Numbered from the stretch's first letter, positions 34,494-42,163 are shown. The stretch: DNA of 45,589 nt from an uncultured Actinomycetes bacterium (GCA_937876415.1 CALEHE010000339.1:1-45589); one strand, 5' to 3'. The notes: generated by a model from the sequence alone, not told the origin. Made by a program: numbers and translations.

Positions 34494-35960
34494 ATGTCCA
34501 TCAAAAGAACACCACAAGTGCTCGGCCCACCTCATAGCCTGACGCCCGTGGTGCCCGAACGTTTTACCCCTGTGCTCGCCGAGTTGTCAGATGTCAGCGC
34601 CCTTTTTCGGGCTGCTGGCAAACGGCTGTACCTCGTCGGCGGAACTGTTCGTGATCTGTTGGGTGGCCATGCCAGCGGCGAAATTGACTTCGATGCGACG
34701 ACCAACGCTCGCCCAGATGAGACCAAACGTTTATTGAGTGGGTGGGCCGACGCCGTCTGGACCCAGGGCGAGAAGTTCGGAACGATCGGGGCCCGTAAAG
34801 GTGACAGGGTTTATGAAATCACTACGCACCGTGCCGAGGCTTATCACCCCGACACTCGCAAGCCCGATGTTGAGTACGCCGACGAAATCAACATTGATTT
34901 GTCGCGACGCGACTTCACGATCAACGCCATGGCGCTCGAACTCACGAGCGACACACCTACCTTGGTTGACCCGTTCAATGGCGCCATCGACTTGATGACG
35001 CGGACGCTCCGTACACCGCTTGATCCCGATATCAGTTTTAGTGATGACCCGCTGCGGATGATTCGGGCCGCGCGCTTTATTGCGCGGTTTGACATGACGC
35101 CAGTTCCTGAACTTGTTGCAGCAGTTCAGCAATTCAAAGACCGCCTGGAAATTGTTTCTGCCGAACGCGTTCGAGATGAATTGAACAAACTCATCGTTGT
35201 TGATTCGCCGACGGCTGGTTTGTGGTTCTTGGTTGAGACCGGCCTTGCCGAAAAGTTCTTGCCTGAACTTCCAGCGATGCGTTTGGAAAACGATCCGATT
35301 CACAGGCACAAAGACGTGCTCACACACACGCTTGCGGTGATTGAGAATGTGCGACCTGATGCACATGACGATTTCGACTTCCGTATCACGCGCTTGTCGG
35401 CCTTGTTTCACGATGTGGGCAAACCAGCGACACGAGGATTTCAAGAGGGTAAAGGAACAACGTTTCACATGCATGATGTGAAAGGCGCGAAAATGACGAA
35501 AAAGCGCCTGATTGCCTTGCGGTTTCCCAACGAGGACGTCGAAGCTATTACCGAACTAGTTCGTTTGCATTTACGTTTTCACACATATGAAATGGGTTGG
35601 ACTGATTCAGCCGTTCGTCGTTATGTCAATGATGCTGGTCCGTTGCTGACGGAGCTCAATGTGTTAACTCGATGCGACTGCACGACGCGCAATGAACGTA
35701 AAGCGGCACGACTGGCCCGTCGCATGGATGAGCTTGAAGAGCGCATCACCGAACTCGCTACCAAAGAAGAACTCAAAGCGATTCGCCCCGAACTTGACGG
35801 TGTTGAGGTCATGAGGCAACTTGATGTTCCAGCCGGACCGATTGTTGGTCGCGCCCTGAAATTCTTGCTAGAGATTCGCCTTGAAGAGGGACTGATTGGC
35901 GAAGACGAAATTCGTCGCCGGCTTGATTCATGGTGGGCAACACAATCGCAGTTGAGTTAG
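34494..35960 (+). CDS. pcnA: CCA tRNA nucleotidyltransferase
   Basis: 488 residues from ATG at 34494; in-frame GTG at 34488 and TTG at 34476 are alternatives with no clear ribosome-binding site. The head domain has LVGGTVRDLLGGHASGEIDFDATT, including the GG and the DxD catalytic pair, and RRDFTINAMALEL. The C-terminal region has an HD phosphohydrolase-type domain (SALFHDVGKPATR). It adds CCA to tRNA ends; tRNA-Ile in this window has no encoded CCA. In mycobacteria pcnA (Rv3907c) lies close to the mviN-sigM block, in agreement with this layout. Confidence 0.92.
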   Translation: MSIKRTPQVLGPPHSLTPVVPERFTPVLAELSDVSALFRAAGKRLYLVGGTVRDLLGGHASGEIDFDATTNARPDETKRLLSGWADAVWTQGEKFGTIGARKGDRVYEITTHRAEAYHPDTRKPDVEYADEINIDLSRRDFTINAMALELTSDTPTLVDPFNGAIDLMTRTLRTPLDPDISFSDDPLRMIRAARFIARFDMTPVPELVAAVQQFKDRLEIVSAERVRDELNKLIVVDSPTAGLWFLVETGLAEKFLPELPAMRLENDPIHRHKDVLTHTLAVIENVRPDAHDDFDFRITRLSALFHDVGKPATRGFQEGKGTTFHMHDVKGAKMTKKRLIALRFPNEDVEAITELVRLHLRFHTYEMGWTDSAVRRYVNDAGPLLTELNVLTRCDCTTRNERKAARLARRMDELEERITELATKEELKAIRPELDGVEVMRQLDVPAGPIVGRALKFLLEIRLEEGLIGEDEIRRRLDSWWATQSQLS

Positions 35961-35989
35961 TTCACGACCGAACATTCACGGGGTAACCT
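35961..35989 (+). promoter_or_regulatory. Promoter for DUF5318 gene, likely leaderless
   Basis: TTCACG (35961-35966) and TAACCT (35984-35989) are separated by 17 nt and match -35 and -10 patterns. Transcription would begin about 7 nt after the -10, at the ATG at 35997, giving an mRNA with no 5' leader. The region follows directly after the pcnA stop. Confidence 0.5.
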
Positions 35990-35996
35990 TCAACCA

Positions 35997-36428
35997 ATGT
36001 CGACTTCTCGCGAATCCTTCGGAACAGGATCATTGCGCGGTGTGTCGTCGCTGCGATCTGGGCTGGTTGATCACCGTATGGCTCGGCGCCACCTCATTAA
36101 CGAATATCACCGAGGTCGTTTAGGTCGCGAGGAAGTGTGCGACGCCCACCCAGAATTGATGCGGGCGGCTCGGGGCATCGGTAAGCAGACCGAAACTAAA
36201 TGTCCGATTTGTGCAGTGAGCAATGTGGTTTTGGTGACCTACTTATTCGGTCCGCGCCTACAAGCCCATGGCAAAGTCATCGCCGACAATAAAGAGTTGG
36301 CCGAATTTCATCGCCGCCCTGATGAGTTCACGGCTTATGTCGTCGAAGCATGTTGTGGTTGTAAGTGGCATCATTTAGTGCGGGTGGTTCCCATCGGTGG
36401 GCAACGCAGTGATCGGAGAGTGGGTTAA
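35997..36428 (+). CDS. DUF5318 family zinc-ribbon-like protein
   Basis: 143 residues. The N-terminal third is basic (DHRMARRHLINEYHRGRL). The rest matches the actinobacterial DUF5318 pattern: ETKCPICAVSNVVLVTYLFG, then a spacer and AYVVEACCGCKWHHLVRVV, giving two CxxC pairs (CPIC, CCGC) for one zinc. In mycobacteria the homologue is Rv0049, located ahead of ponA1 and rpsF-ssb-rpsR-rplI, and this window shows the same neighbourhood without ponA1. Function is unknown. Its reading frame ends 4 nt before the next gene's ATG. Confidence 0.8.
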   Translation: MSTSRESFGTGSLRGVSSLRSGLVDHRMARRHLINEYHRGRLGREEVCDAHPELMRAARGIGKQTETKCPICAVSNVVLVTYLFGPRLQAHGKVIADNKELAEFHRRPDEFTAYVVEACCGCKWHHLVRVVPIGGQRSDRRVG

Positions 36429-36432
36429 AACC

Positions 36433-37059
36433 ATGATGAAACTCGGATCGGGATCGCGTAAGAAGTCGCGGCGCAGCAGTTGGTTGCCCTACGAAGCTAG
36501 TCGGCGTTTGCAACGCGACGCCATGACCGGTTTGGCCTTGGTGTTGATCAGTTGTTTAGGACTCTTGTTGTTTGGGTCGATGACTGACGACTTTTCGGTG
36601 AAGTTTGTGGACGGACTTCCACAACTGAGCGATGGTACTCCGTGTCAGCTGTTGCAGGTTTTCCCGTATGACAACCCGACTGCACCCACTCGCGCCATGG
36701 TTGACTGCGGTGACCAACCCGGAATCGGCCTACCCGGCGTCATGCAACACCTGTTTATTGCGTTGGCGGCGGTGGGGGTATTGCTGTTGCTGAGCGCAGT
36801 CTTTGCCCTGGTATTGGCCTCGCGAATGCCGCGAGAAACCCTCGCCCTACCAGTCTGTGTGGCCACCATGATTATCGGTGTGATTTCGGTGTGGTGGGGC
36901 CTGAAAGGTGGTGCTCCGGGTCTGGCATTCCAGGGATTTCGACCCGCGGCGGTCACGGGTTACCTGCGTGAGGGCGGTTCGGTGTCAACCCGCGACGGTG
37001 CAGTGTCATGGGGGGTCGGTCTATTGGCTGCCTCATTTGTGCGACTCACTCGCCCCTGA
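36433..37059 (+). CDS. Conserved membrane protein of unknown function
   Basis: 208 residues from ATG at 36433, with GGAGAG upstream; ATG at 36436 and a GTG at 36397 are alternatives. Membrane helices can be seen at about 36-53 (MTGLALVLISCLGLLLFG), 107-134 (LFIALAAVGVLLLLSAVFALVLAS) and 146-160 (ATMIIGVISVWWGL), with a cysteine-containing outer loop between the first two (SDGTPCQLLQVFPYD, MVDCGDQPG). I do not recognise the family. It is located between DUF5318 and rpsF, where many Actinobacteria have ponA-related or glycosyltransferase-type membrane genes. Base usage resembles its neighbours. Confidence 0.6.
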   Translation: MMKLGSGSRKKSRRSSWLPYEASRRLQRDAMTGLALVLISCLGLLLFGSMTDDFSVKFVDGLPQLSDGTPCQLLQVFPYDNPTAPTRAMVDCGDQPGIGLPGVMQHLFIALAAVGVLLLLSAVFALVLASRMPRETLALPVCVATMIIGVISVWWGLKGGAPGLAFQGFRPAAVTGYLREGGSVSTRDGAVSWGVGLLAASFVRLTRP

Positions 37060-37073
37060 ACGAACCCGGGGCG
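37051..37073 (+). terminator. Possible intrinsic terminator at the end of the membrane-protein gene
   Basis: CGCCCC (37051-37056) pairs with GGGGCG (37068-37073) across an 11-nt loop and spans the stop codon. It is followed only by AACATTTCAG, so the T-tract is poor. It would separate the upstream pair of genes from the rpsF operon. Confidence 0.35.
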
Positions 37074-37165
37074 AACATTTCAGTCGACTGTGCGACACCC
37101 CTTTGACATAGTCGTCCCTGTGAGGTTCTGCTTTTACCCCGATACACTTTCCGAGTCAGTACATA

Positions 37166-37208
37166 CCCTGCCCCAAGCAGGGGCCCCGATGTCGGATAGG
37201 CCGACACC
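37166..37208 (+). ncRNA. Structured rpsF leader, candidate S6:S18 binding element
   Basis: Two hairpins are visible just ahead of rpsF: CCCTGC/GCAGGG (37166-37171 with 37177-37182, 5-nt loop) and TGTCGG/CCGACA (37190-37195 with 37201-37206, loop ATAGG), the second followed by CCG. Ribosomal proteins S6 and S18 are known to bind a structured element with a conserved CCG in rpsF leaders of many bacteria and repress the operon. A TACACT -10-like hexamer at 37143-37148 suggests a transcript that contains both hairpins. I cannot confirm the motif by a covariance search. Confidence 0.35.
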
Positions 37209-37232
37209 GTGACCGAAGGGAGTTACACGCTT

Positions 37233-37559
37233 ATGATGCGTGCTTACGAATTAATGATCATTATCGACGGCTCGCTGGACGATGTCGTTGCCCAGCAGTG
37301 GATTGCCAATGTCTCAAAGGGCATTGCTGACGCTGGTGGAACCGTTCACGGGAAAGTTGATTTCTGGGGCAAGCGCCGTTTGGCCTACCCGATCAACAAA
37401 AAAGAAGAGGGCTACTACGCCATCCTCAACGTTGTCGCTCCCGGCGGCGCACTTGACGAACTCGAGCGATCAATGCGTATCGCTGACGACGTCCTTCGGC
37501 ACAAGTTGATGCGTCTCCCCGACGATGAGGCCGCTCGTCGCGGACTCGTCGCAGCTTGA
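37233..37559 (+). CDS. rpsF: 30S ribosomal protein S6
   Basis: 108 residues from ATG at 37233 (MMRAYELMIIID), with GAAGGGAG about 11 nt upstream; ATG at 37236 is equally possible. The signature parts are RAYELMIIIDGSL at the N-terminus, VHGKVDFWGKRRLAYPINKKEEGYY in the middle and IADDVLRHKLMRLP near the end. S6 binds the central domain of 16S rRNA together with S18. First gene of rpsF-ssb-rpsR-rplI. Its upstream leader contains hairpins that may serve autoregulation. Confidence 0.95.
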   Translation: MMRAYELMIIIDGSLDDVVAQQWIANVSKGIADAGGTVHGKVDFWGKRRLAYPINKKEEGYYAILNVVAPGGALDELERSMRIADDVLRHKLMRLPDDEAARRGLVAA

Positions 37560-37608
37560 GCCTTCGTCCTCGGACCTATCCACTCTCAGCAACCACTGGA
37601 GGAAACCT

Positions 37609-38076
37609 ATGGCTTCTAACACCATCACCGTCGTCGGCAATCTCACCCGAGATCCCGAACTTCGTTACACCCAATCAGGCAAGGCCACGGTCACCGTGGG
37701 TATTGCGGTCAATCGTCGTTACCAAGTCAACGGCGAATGGCAAGAAGCAACGACATATATGAATGTTGTTGCTTGGGATCAACTCGCCGAAAACGTCGCG
37801 GCTTCGCTGACCAAAGGCACGCGTGTCTTGGTGACTGGTCGTCTCGATGTTCGCGAATACGAAGCTCGTGAAGGTGGCAAGCGCACGTCAGTAGATATCG
37901 CCGCCGACGAAATTGGGCCGACCTTGCGTTGGGCCACGGTCACCGTTGAACGAACACCACCGAAAGGCGGCGGCGAAGGCGGCGGTTCAGCACCGCGCCA
38001 AGCTCCACGCTCAGGTGGCGCACCCTCTTCAGCGCCAGCCAACGACGGTTACTACGCCGACGAAGAACCATTCTGA
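37609..38076 (+). CDS. ssb: Single-stranded DNA-binding protein
   Basis: 155 residues from ATG at 37609, after CTGGAGGAAA. The OB-fold is at about 1-110 (MASNTITVVGNLTRDPELRY, NVVAWDQLAENVA, LVTGRLDVREYE, RTSVDIAADEIG). It is followed by a glycine/proline/serine linker and the acidic C-terminal tip YYADEEPF, equivalent to the usual DDDxPF protein-interaction tail. It protects single-stranded DNA and recruits replication proteins. Position between rpsF and rpsR is standard for bacteria; rpsR follows after 65 nt. Confidence 0.96.
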   Translation: MASNTITVVGNLTRDPELRYTQSGKATVTVGIAVNRRYQVNGEWQEATTYMNVVAWDQLAENVAASLTKGTRVLVTGRLDVREYEAREGGKRTSVDIAADEIGPTLRWATVTVERTPPKGGGEGGGSAPRQAPRSGGAPSSAPANDGYYADEEPF

Positions 38077-38141
38077 TCAGCGACTAGTTCGCAAACTTCA
38101 TTATCCATCTGTAATTCACGTATCGACTTAAGGAAAAGTTC

Positions 38142-38573
38142 ATGGGAAATAGCACTTCAAAGAAGCCAGTTCGGGGCCGTGCTCCGAAAGACAATGGTCG
38201 CAAGATCAAAAAGAAGGCCAATGTATTGGCTGCCGAAAAAATCGAGTACATCGATTACAAGGACATCAACTTGTTGAATCGTTTCATGTCCGACCGCTCA
38301 AAGATCCGCGGTCAGCGTTTGAACGGTGCAACGGTGCAGCAGCAACGTGAAGTGGCAACCGCCATTAAGAACGCTCGTGAAATGGCTTTGTTGCCGTACA
38401 CCAAGCGCGTTGCTTCGGTTGGTCGTGGTCCTCGCGGACCGCGTGGTCCTCGTGGTTCTGAAGGAGCCGTTGACCAGGTTGAAAACAAGAACATTGACGC
38501 CGTGATCGATGATGTCGATACCGGTATCGAGTTCGAGGCAGCAGACGACATCGAAACCACTGAGGAGGGCTGA
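38142..38573 (+). CDS. rpsR: 30S ribosomal protein S18 with long acidic C-terminal extension
   Basis: 143 residues. The S18 core is at about 30-89: [51 protein letters not shown]. It has no zinc cysteine pair. The N-terminal ~25 residues are basic. From residue 90 there is an unusual 54-residue tail: three GPR repeats (about 96-104) and then an acidic part with [11 protein letters not shown] and [13 protein letters not shown]. Usual S18 proteins have 70-90 residues. The tail is in the same frame with normal base usage and no break; rplI follows the stop after 2 nt. ATG follows TAAGGAAAAGTTC. Confidence 0.9.
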   Translation: MGNSTSKKPVRGRAPKDNGRKIKKKANVLAAEKIEYIDYKDINLLNRFMSDRSKIRGQRLNGATVQQQREVATAIKNAREMALLPYTKRVASVGRGPRGPRGPRGSEGAVDQVENKNIDAVIDDVDTGIEFEAADDIETTEEG

Positions 38574-38575
38574 TC

Positions 38576-39025
38576 ATGAAGATCATTTTGCGTTCCGACA
38601 TCAATGGATTAGGCAAGCGCGGTGACATCGTTGAAGTCACGAAGGGCCACGGCCGCAACTACTTGTTGCCTCGCGGACTCGGCATCAACGCCTCCGACGG
38701 TGCAGTTTCTCAGGCAGCTTCAATGCGCCGTCGTCGCGACCTACGCGATGCCGCTGATCGTGATTCTGCGCAGACCATTGCCTCGACTTTGGTTGCTAAG
38801 GTCATCGAGATCAAGGCCAAGGCTGCCGGAACCGAAGGTCGTTTGTTCGGTTCAGTAACCGCCTCTGATGTTGTGTCAGCGGTTTTGGCTCAGACCGGTA
38901 TTGAACTTGATCGCAAGAAATTGTCGGTTCCCGACCACATCAAGACCGTGGGCGAATACAGCGTCACCGCCAAATTGCACAACGATGTGCAGTTCGGTAT
39001 CAATATCAACGTCATTGCTAAGTGA
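38576..39025 (+). CDS. rplI: 50S ribosomal protein L9
   Basis: 149 residues, normal. The N-terminal domain opens MKIILRSDINGLGKRGDIVEV and continues VTKGHGRNYLLPRGLG; a long helix links it to the C-terminal domain (IEIKAKAAGTEGRLFGSVTASDV). It binds the L1 side of the 50S subunit. ATG at 38576 is 2 nt after the rpsR stop; GAGGAGG just upstream is the ribosome-binding site. A terminator follows at 39076. Confidence 0.96.
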   Translation: MKIILRSDINGLGKRGDIVEVTKGHGRNYLLPRGLGINASDGAVSQAASMRRRRDLRDAADRDSAQTIASTLVAKVIEIKAKAAGTEGRLFGSVTASDVVSAVLAQTGIELDRKKLSVPDHIKTVGEYSVTAKLHNDVQFGININVIAK

Positions 39026-39075
39026 TGATCGCGGACTTGGTCCGCACCACAACATCGAACAATTCAAGATGTGAG

Positions 39076-39109
39076 CAGGACCCGGGCCAACTGGTCCGGG
39101 TCCTGTTTC
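39076..39109 (+). terminator. Intrinsic terminator after rplI
   Basis: CAGGACCCGG (39076-39085) is exactly complementary to CCGGGTCCTG (39096-39105), giving a 10-bp stem with a 10-nt loop, followed by TTTCATTT. It lies 50 nt after the rplI stop and ends the rpsF-ssb-rpsR-rplI transcript before dnaB. Confidence 0.85.
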
Positions 39110-39124
39110 ATTTCGGGACGGGGT

Positions 39125-39153
39125 TTATCCCCAGAATCCAAAAGTTGTCCACA
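39125..39153 (+). promoter_or_regulatory. DnaA boxes upstream of dnaB
   Basis: A perfect DnaA box TTGTCCACA (39145-39153) and a one-mismatch TTATCCCCA (39125-39133) lie 20 nt apart, start to start, in the 39026-39213 gap between rplI and dnaB, in the same orientation. Together they could bind DnaA cooperatively and tie helicase-gene expression to initiator level. No certain promoter was assigned in the gap. Confidence 0.5.
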
Positions 39154-39213
39154 AGTAATTCACAGGTTTGTACCCCTAGCGATCAACAGGGTGCATAGGT
39201 CAAGGTAGGGGTA

Positions 39214-40668
39214 ATGACAAATTTTTCATCGGGTAATTCAGGCGGCGGTTCTAGTTGGGGCAACAAGAACCAGCGTGACAACGCGCCTCGACCGGCGATG
39301 AACCGAGTTCCTCCGCACAACCTCAGTGCCGAAGAGTCGTTGCTTGGCGCAATGTTGTTATCGCGCGATGCGGTGAACACCGTGTCTGAAGCAGGCGTTC
39401 ACGTTGAACATTTTTACAAACCAGGACACCAACATATTTTTGACGCGATGCGTTCGCTGTTGGCTGGCGGTGACCCGATCGACCCCGTCACCGTCGCCGA
39501 CGAACTACGTCGCATTGGCTTGCTCGAAGAAATTGGTGGCCTCGACTTTTTGCTGCAATTGCAAAACTCAACGCCGGTTATTGGCAACGTTGGTCGCTAC
39601 TCAAAGATCGTCATGGATACGGCGGCCTTACGCCGACTCATTGGTGTCGCCAGTGAAATCGCCGAGATTGCGTACACCGAACCAGATGACGTCACCAAGG
39701 CGCTTGACGAAGCCGAGTCGCGCGTTTTCGCAGTTGCCGAAGAACGCGTGATTGATTCGACGCGACAGATCAACGGTCTGTTGAGCCTGGCAACTGAAGA
39801 ACTTGAGAAGCGTTTTGAGAGCAAAGTGTCATTGACGGGTGTTCCGACCGGATTCACTGATCTCGACGAAATCATTCTTGGTCTTCAACCGGCATCACTG
39901 GTCATTATCGGTGCTCGCCCCGCAATGGGTAAGACGGCCTTTGCGCTCAACGTCGCCAGCAATGTGGCACAAACATCCAATTTGCCGGTGTTGGTTTTCT
40001 CACTCGAAATGAGCCACACCGAATTAACGATGCGCTTTTTGTCAAGTGAAGCCGAAGTTGATTCAAAGCGTTTGCGAACGGGAAATATCAGCGAACCCGA
40101 ATGGAGCAAAATCAACCTCGCCGTTGGTCGACTCGATAATCGTTTGTTGTTCCTTGATGACAACGCCAGCGTGACCGTGATGGAAATTCGCGCGAAAGCA
40201 CGGAGACTCAAAGCGAAGTACAACGGCTTAGGTCTGATCGTCATTGACTATTTGCAATTGATGAGCGGCAATACAAGTGAAAGTCGTCAACTCGAAGTGA
40301 GTGAGATCAGCCGTAACCTCAAAATTTTGGCGCGTGAACTTGATGTGCCCGTGATTGCACTCAGTCAGCTCAGTCGTCGGCTCGAAGAACGAAGTGATAA
40401 GCGGCCACAGCTGTCTGACTTGCGTGAATCTGGTTCGCTCGAACAGGACGCCGACATCGTGATGTTCTTGCACCGACCCGAGATGTATCGCAATGAAAAG
40501 GGCGAGAGTTCAGAAAACGCCGAAAAGGGTGTGGCCGAAGTAATCATCGGTAAGCATCGCTCGGGCCCAACTGGTCTTGTGAAATTGGCCTTCTTTGGCG
40601 AGTTCACCAAGTTCCGCAATATGGCGAAAAACTTCCAGGCTGATGCGCCTTACAGCGAAAACGACTAG
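39214..40668 (+). CDS. dnaB: Replicative DNA helicase DnaB
   Basis: 484 residues. The N-terminal DnaG-interacting domain starts near RVPPHNLSAEESLLGAMLLS. The RecA-like C-terminal domain has Walker A GARPAMGKTAFALN (about 231-244), a central VFSLEMSHTELTMRFLS, Walker B-type LIVIDYLQLMSG, and ALSQLSRRLEERSDKRPQLSDL with LRESGSLEQDADIVMFLHRP. It is the hexameric helicase of the replisome; DciA (at 11768) is the probable loader. The start ATG at 39214 follows AGGTAGGGG. No intein interrupts the protein, although actinobacterial dnaB often carries one. Length is normal. Confidence 0.96.
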   Translation: MTNFSSGNSGGGSSWGNKNQRDNAPRPAMNRVPPHNLSAEESLLGAMLLSRDAVNTVSEAGVHVEHFYKPGHQHIFDAMRSLLAGGDPIDPVTVADELRRIGLLEEIGGLDFLLQLQNSTPVIGNVGRYSKIVMDTAALRRLIGVASEIAEIAYTEPDDVTKALDEAESRVFAVAEERVIDSTRQINGLLSLATEELEKRFESKVSLTGVPTGFTDLDEIILGLQPASLVIIGARPAMGKTAFALNVASNVAQTSNLPVLVFSLEMSHTELTMRFLSSEAEVDSKRLRTGNISEPEWSKINLAVGRLDNRLLFLDDNASVTVMEIRAKARRLKAKYNGLGLIVIDYLQLMSGNTSESRQLEVSEISRNLKILARELDVPVIALSQLSRRLEERSDKRPQLSDLRESGSLEQDADIVMFLHRPEMYRNEKGESSENAEKGVAEVIIGKHRSGPTGLVKLAFFGEFTKFRNMAKNFQADAPYSEND

Positions 40669-40683
40669 AAATTTGCGTCGTGG

Positions 40684-41238
40684 TCAGCCAGCCGGGATAA
40701 CGAGTGCGTCACCTTCAGGTTGCCAAATCTTTGCGCCGAACTGCTTTTCCATTGGCGGATTTGGATCAAGCAAAAGTTCCATTGCGTGGAGCTTTTCTTC
40801 TTCGGTGAACTCGCGCAAGTTCAAGCAGAATTCAACTGTGTTGCCTTCGGGATCACGAATGTAAATCGATCGGCAAAATTCGTGATCGACTTCAAGAACG
40901 GTATGCCCATGAGCGCGCCAATTTTCGCGACGTTCCTCGAGGTGTTCGGCGTTGGGTGAATCAAAGGCGAAGTGATTAGCCCACCACGGTAAGCCAGCGG
41001 CTTTGTTGAGATTGGTTTCGAATCCTTCGAGGCTTTCTACGTGAATATTCCAGAAGGCAATCATGCCTTGCTCGCCGGCTTCGTTCTTGCCAGTCGAGTA
41101 GAAGAAGTGTTTGCTGAAACCACCTTCGGGGGTGGGGGCCGTGACGGTCTTGACTAATTCAAAGCCCATGACCTTGGTGTAGAAGTCGTAATTGGCTTGG
41201 ACATCGTGAATGGCCATAGCAACGTGGTGAAATCCCAT
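40684..41238 (-). CDS. VOC-superfamily (glyoxalase/dioxygenase-like) protein
   Basis: 184 residues from ATG at 41238 (MGFHHVAMAIHD); an ATG at 41256 would add six residues and overlap the hepT-like gene by 14 nt. The fold shows paired betaalphabetabetabeta units: FHHVAMAIHDVQANYDFYTKV at the start and SIYIRDPEGNTVEFCLN near residues 136-152. Metal ligands of the usual VOC type (His in the first strand, Glu at VEF) are there. Family members include glyoxalases and extradiol dioxygenases; which activity applies is unknown. It is convergent with dnaB (15 nt between stops) and downstream of the toxin-antitoxin pair on the same strand. Confidence 0.7.
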   Translation of the reverse strand: MGFHHVAMAIHDVQANYDFYTKVMGFELVKTVTAPTPEGGFSKHFFYSTGKNEAGEQGMIAFWNIHVESLEGFETNLNKAAGLPWWANHFAFDSPNAEHLEERRENWRAHGHTVLEVDHEFCRSIYIRDPEGNTVEFCLNLREFTEEEKLHAMELLLDPNPPMEKQFGAKIWQPEGDALVIPAG

Positions 41239-41242
41239 AGGT

Positions 41243-41620
41243 TCAGTATGACGCATTCGTGAGGTCGGCGAAAGACCTGAACTGCCAGGTGGTGCCCTCG
41301 TCAGCGAGAATTTGGCGAATCACAATTTCGAGCTGATCAAGATCGTGGCGAACGGTGCTTTCCAAAGTGGCGAAATCGATTCCGAAGTAGTCATGAGCAA
41401 TGCGGTTTCTGAATGCAACTGATTGGACTAGCGGAAAGTCTTTGTATAAGCGAGCAATTGACACATCGACCTGCTTGAGGTTCTCGCCGATAACGAGCAG
41501 TCGCATACAGACTGCGTCATAGGTGAGGGCTTCGCTTAAAGGCATTAATTGCAGATGATTTTGAATCGCAGCGATTGAATCAAGCGCTTGATTGAGAGCA
41601 ATGCGGTTACTTGGTTTCAT
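41243..41620 (-). CDS. hepT: HepT-like HEPN-domain toxin
   Basis: 125 residues, all helical. The HEPN motif RX4HXY is present as R71, H76 and Y78 in RNRIAHDYF. The length and the 'RLLVIGENLKQV' segment fit the HepT/DUF86 family. HEPN toxins cut RNA; in the MntA-HepT (type VII) systems the MNT partner inactivates the toxin by adding AMP to the tyrosine of this motif. The start ATG overlaps the stop of the upstream HTH-MNT gene as ATGA, so the two are translated together. The toxin role is inferred from motif and partner. Confidence 0.8.
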   Translation of the reverse strand: MKPSNRIALNQALDSIAAIQNHLQLMPLSEALTYDAVCMRLLVIGENLKQVDVSIARLYKDFPLVQSVAFRNRIAHDYFGIDFATLESTVRHDLDQLEIVIRQILADEGTTWQFRSFADLTNASY

Positions 41621-42129
41621 AGTGATAGTTGATCCTTTGCAACAGATGGTTGGACATGTGGTTTGAGAGACTTGGGATCGCCGAGATCAATAGGGAAATG
41701 AAGAAGCTTGCTGAGGGATTCCTGTAAGGCGACAATCGAAAAGAGGCCAGTGTTTGGTCCAAAGTCGACCAGAATGTCAATGTCGCTATCGGGACGGGCT
41801 TCGCCACGGGCCACGCTGCCGAAGATGCGGACGTTACTGGCGTGATATTGGGCAACGAGGTCAAGAATTTGCTGACGATGTTTGACGAGGGCCCGGGTTT
41901 GCGCGGAGTCGGGAAGCGTGGGGTGTTGGTAGTTGGTGATGGGAACACGAATGATGAAGTCGAGACCGGCGGCTTCGATGAGCATCAAAAATGTTTCTGC
42001 CCCAGGTTCGCGGCGTCCTCGCTCGTAGGCACTGATCACCGATTGGGTGACCCCTGATCGGGTGGACAGTTGGGCTTGAGTGAGGCCCCCGAGTTGGCGA
42101 GCATCCCGGAGCACTTCGGCAAAGTTCAT
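41617..42129 (-). CDS. XRE-family HTH fused to MNT nucleotidyltransferase (MntA-like antitoxin)
   Basis: 170 residues in two domains. Residues about 5-58 are an XRE/Cro helix-turn-helix (LTQAQLSTRSGVTQSVISAYERG). Residues about 80-160 are a minimal nucleotidyltransferase with GSVARGEARPDSDIDILVDF: G104-S105, D116 and D118 form the GSx10DxD signature. MNT antitoxins of type VII systems AMPylate their HepT toxin; the HTH would allow autoregulation. A perfect 30-bp inverted repeat lies 2 nt before the ATG at 42129 and is the probable operator. The gene is followed by hepT with a 4-nt overlap. Confidence 0.85.
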   Translation of the reverse strand: MNFAEVLRDARQLGGLTQAQLSTRSGVTQSVISAYERGRREPGAETFLMLIEAAGLDFIIRVPITNYQHPTLPDSAQTRALVKHRQQILDLVAQYHASNVRIFGSVARGEARPDSDIDILVDFGPNTGLFSIVALQESLSKLLHFPIDLGDPKSLKPHVQPSVAKDQLSL

Positions 42130-42131
42130 AG

Positions 42132-42163
42132 GTTGAATATAGCGGATACGCTATATTCAACAA
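42132..42163 (-). promoter_or_regulatory. Perfect inverted-repeat operator and leaderless promoter of the HTH-MNT/hepT operon
   Basis: GTTGAATATAGCG (42132-42144) and CGCTATATTCAAC (42149-42161) are exact reverse complements with the 4-nt spacer GATA between them. On the minus strand, TTGTTG (42163-42158) and TATATT (42141-42136) are 16 nt apart as -35 and -10, with a start point expected at about 42129, the A of the ATG. The palindrome covers the -10 and most of the spacer, so binding of the HTH protein would block transcription. No other copy was noticed in this window. Confidence 0.8.

Noticed and set aside
37103-37108. Perfect TTGACA as -35 for rpsF
   Set aside because: The hexamer at the right distance (TTCTGC) is a poor -10; TACACT at 37143 is too far for this -35.
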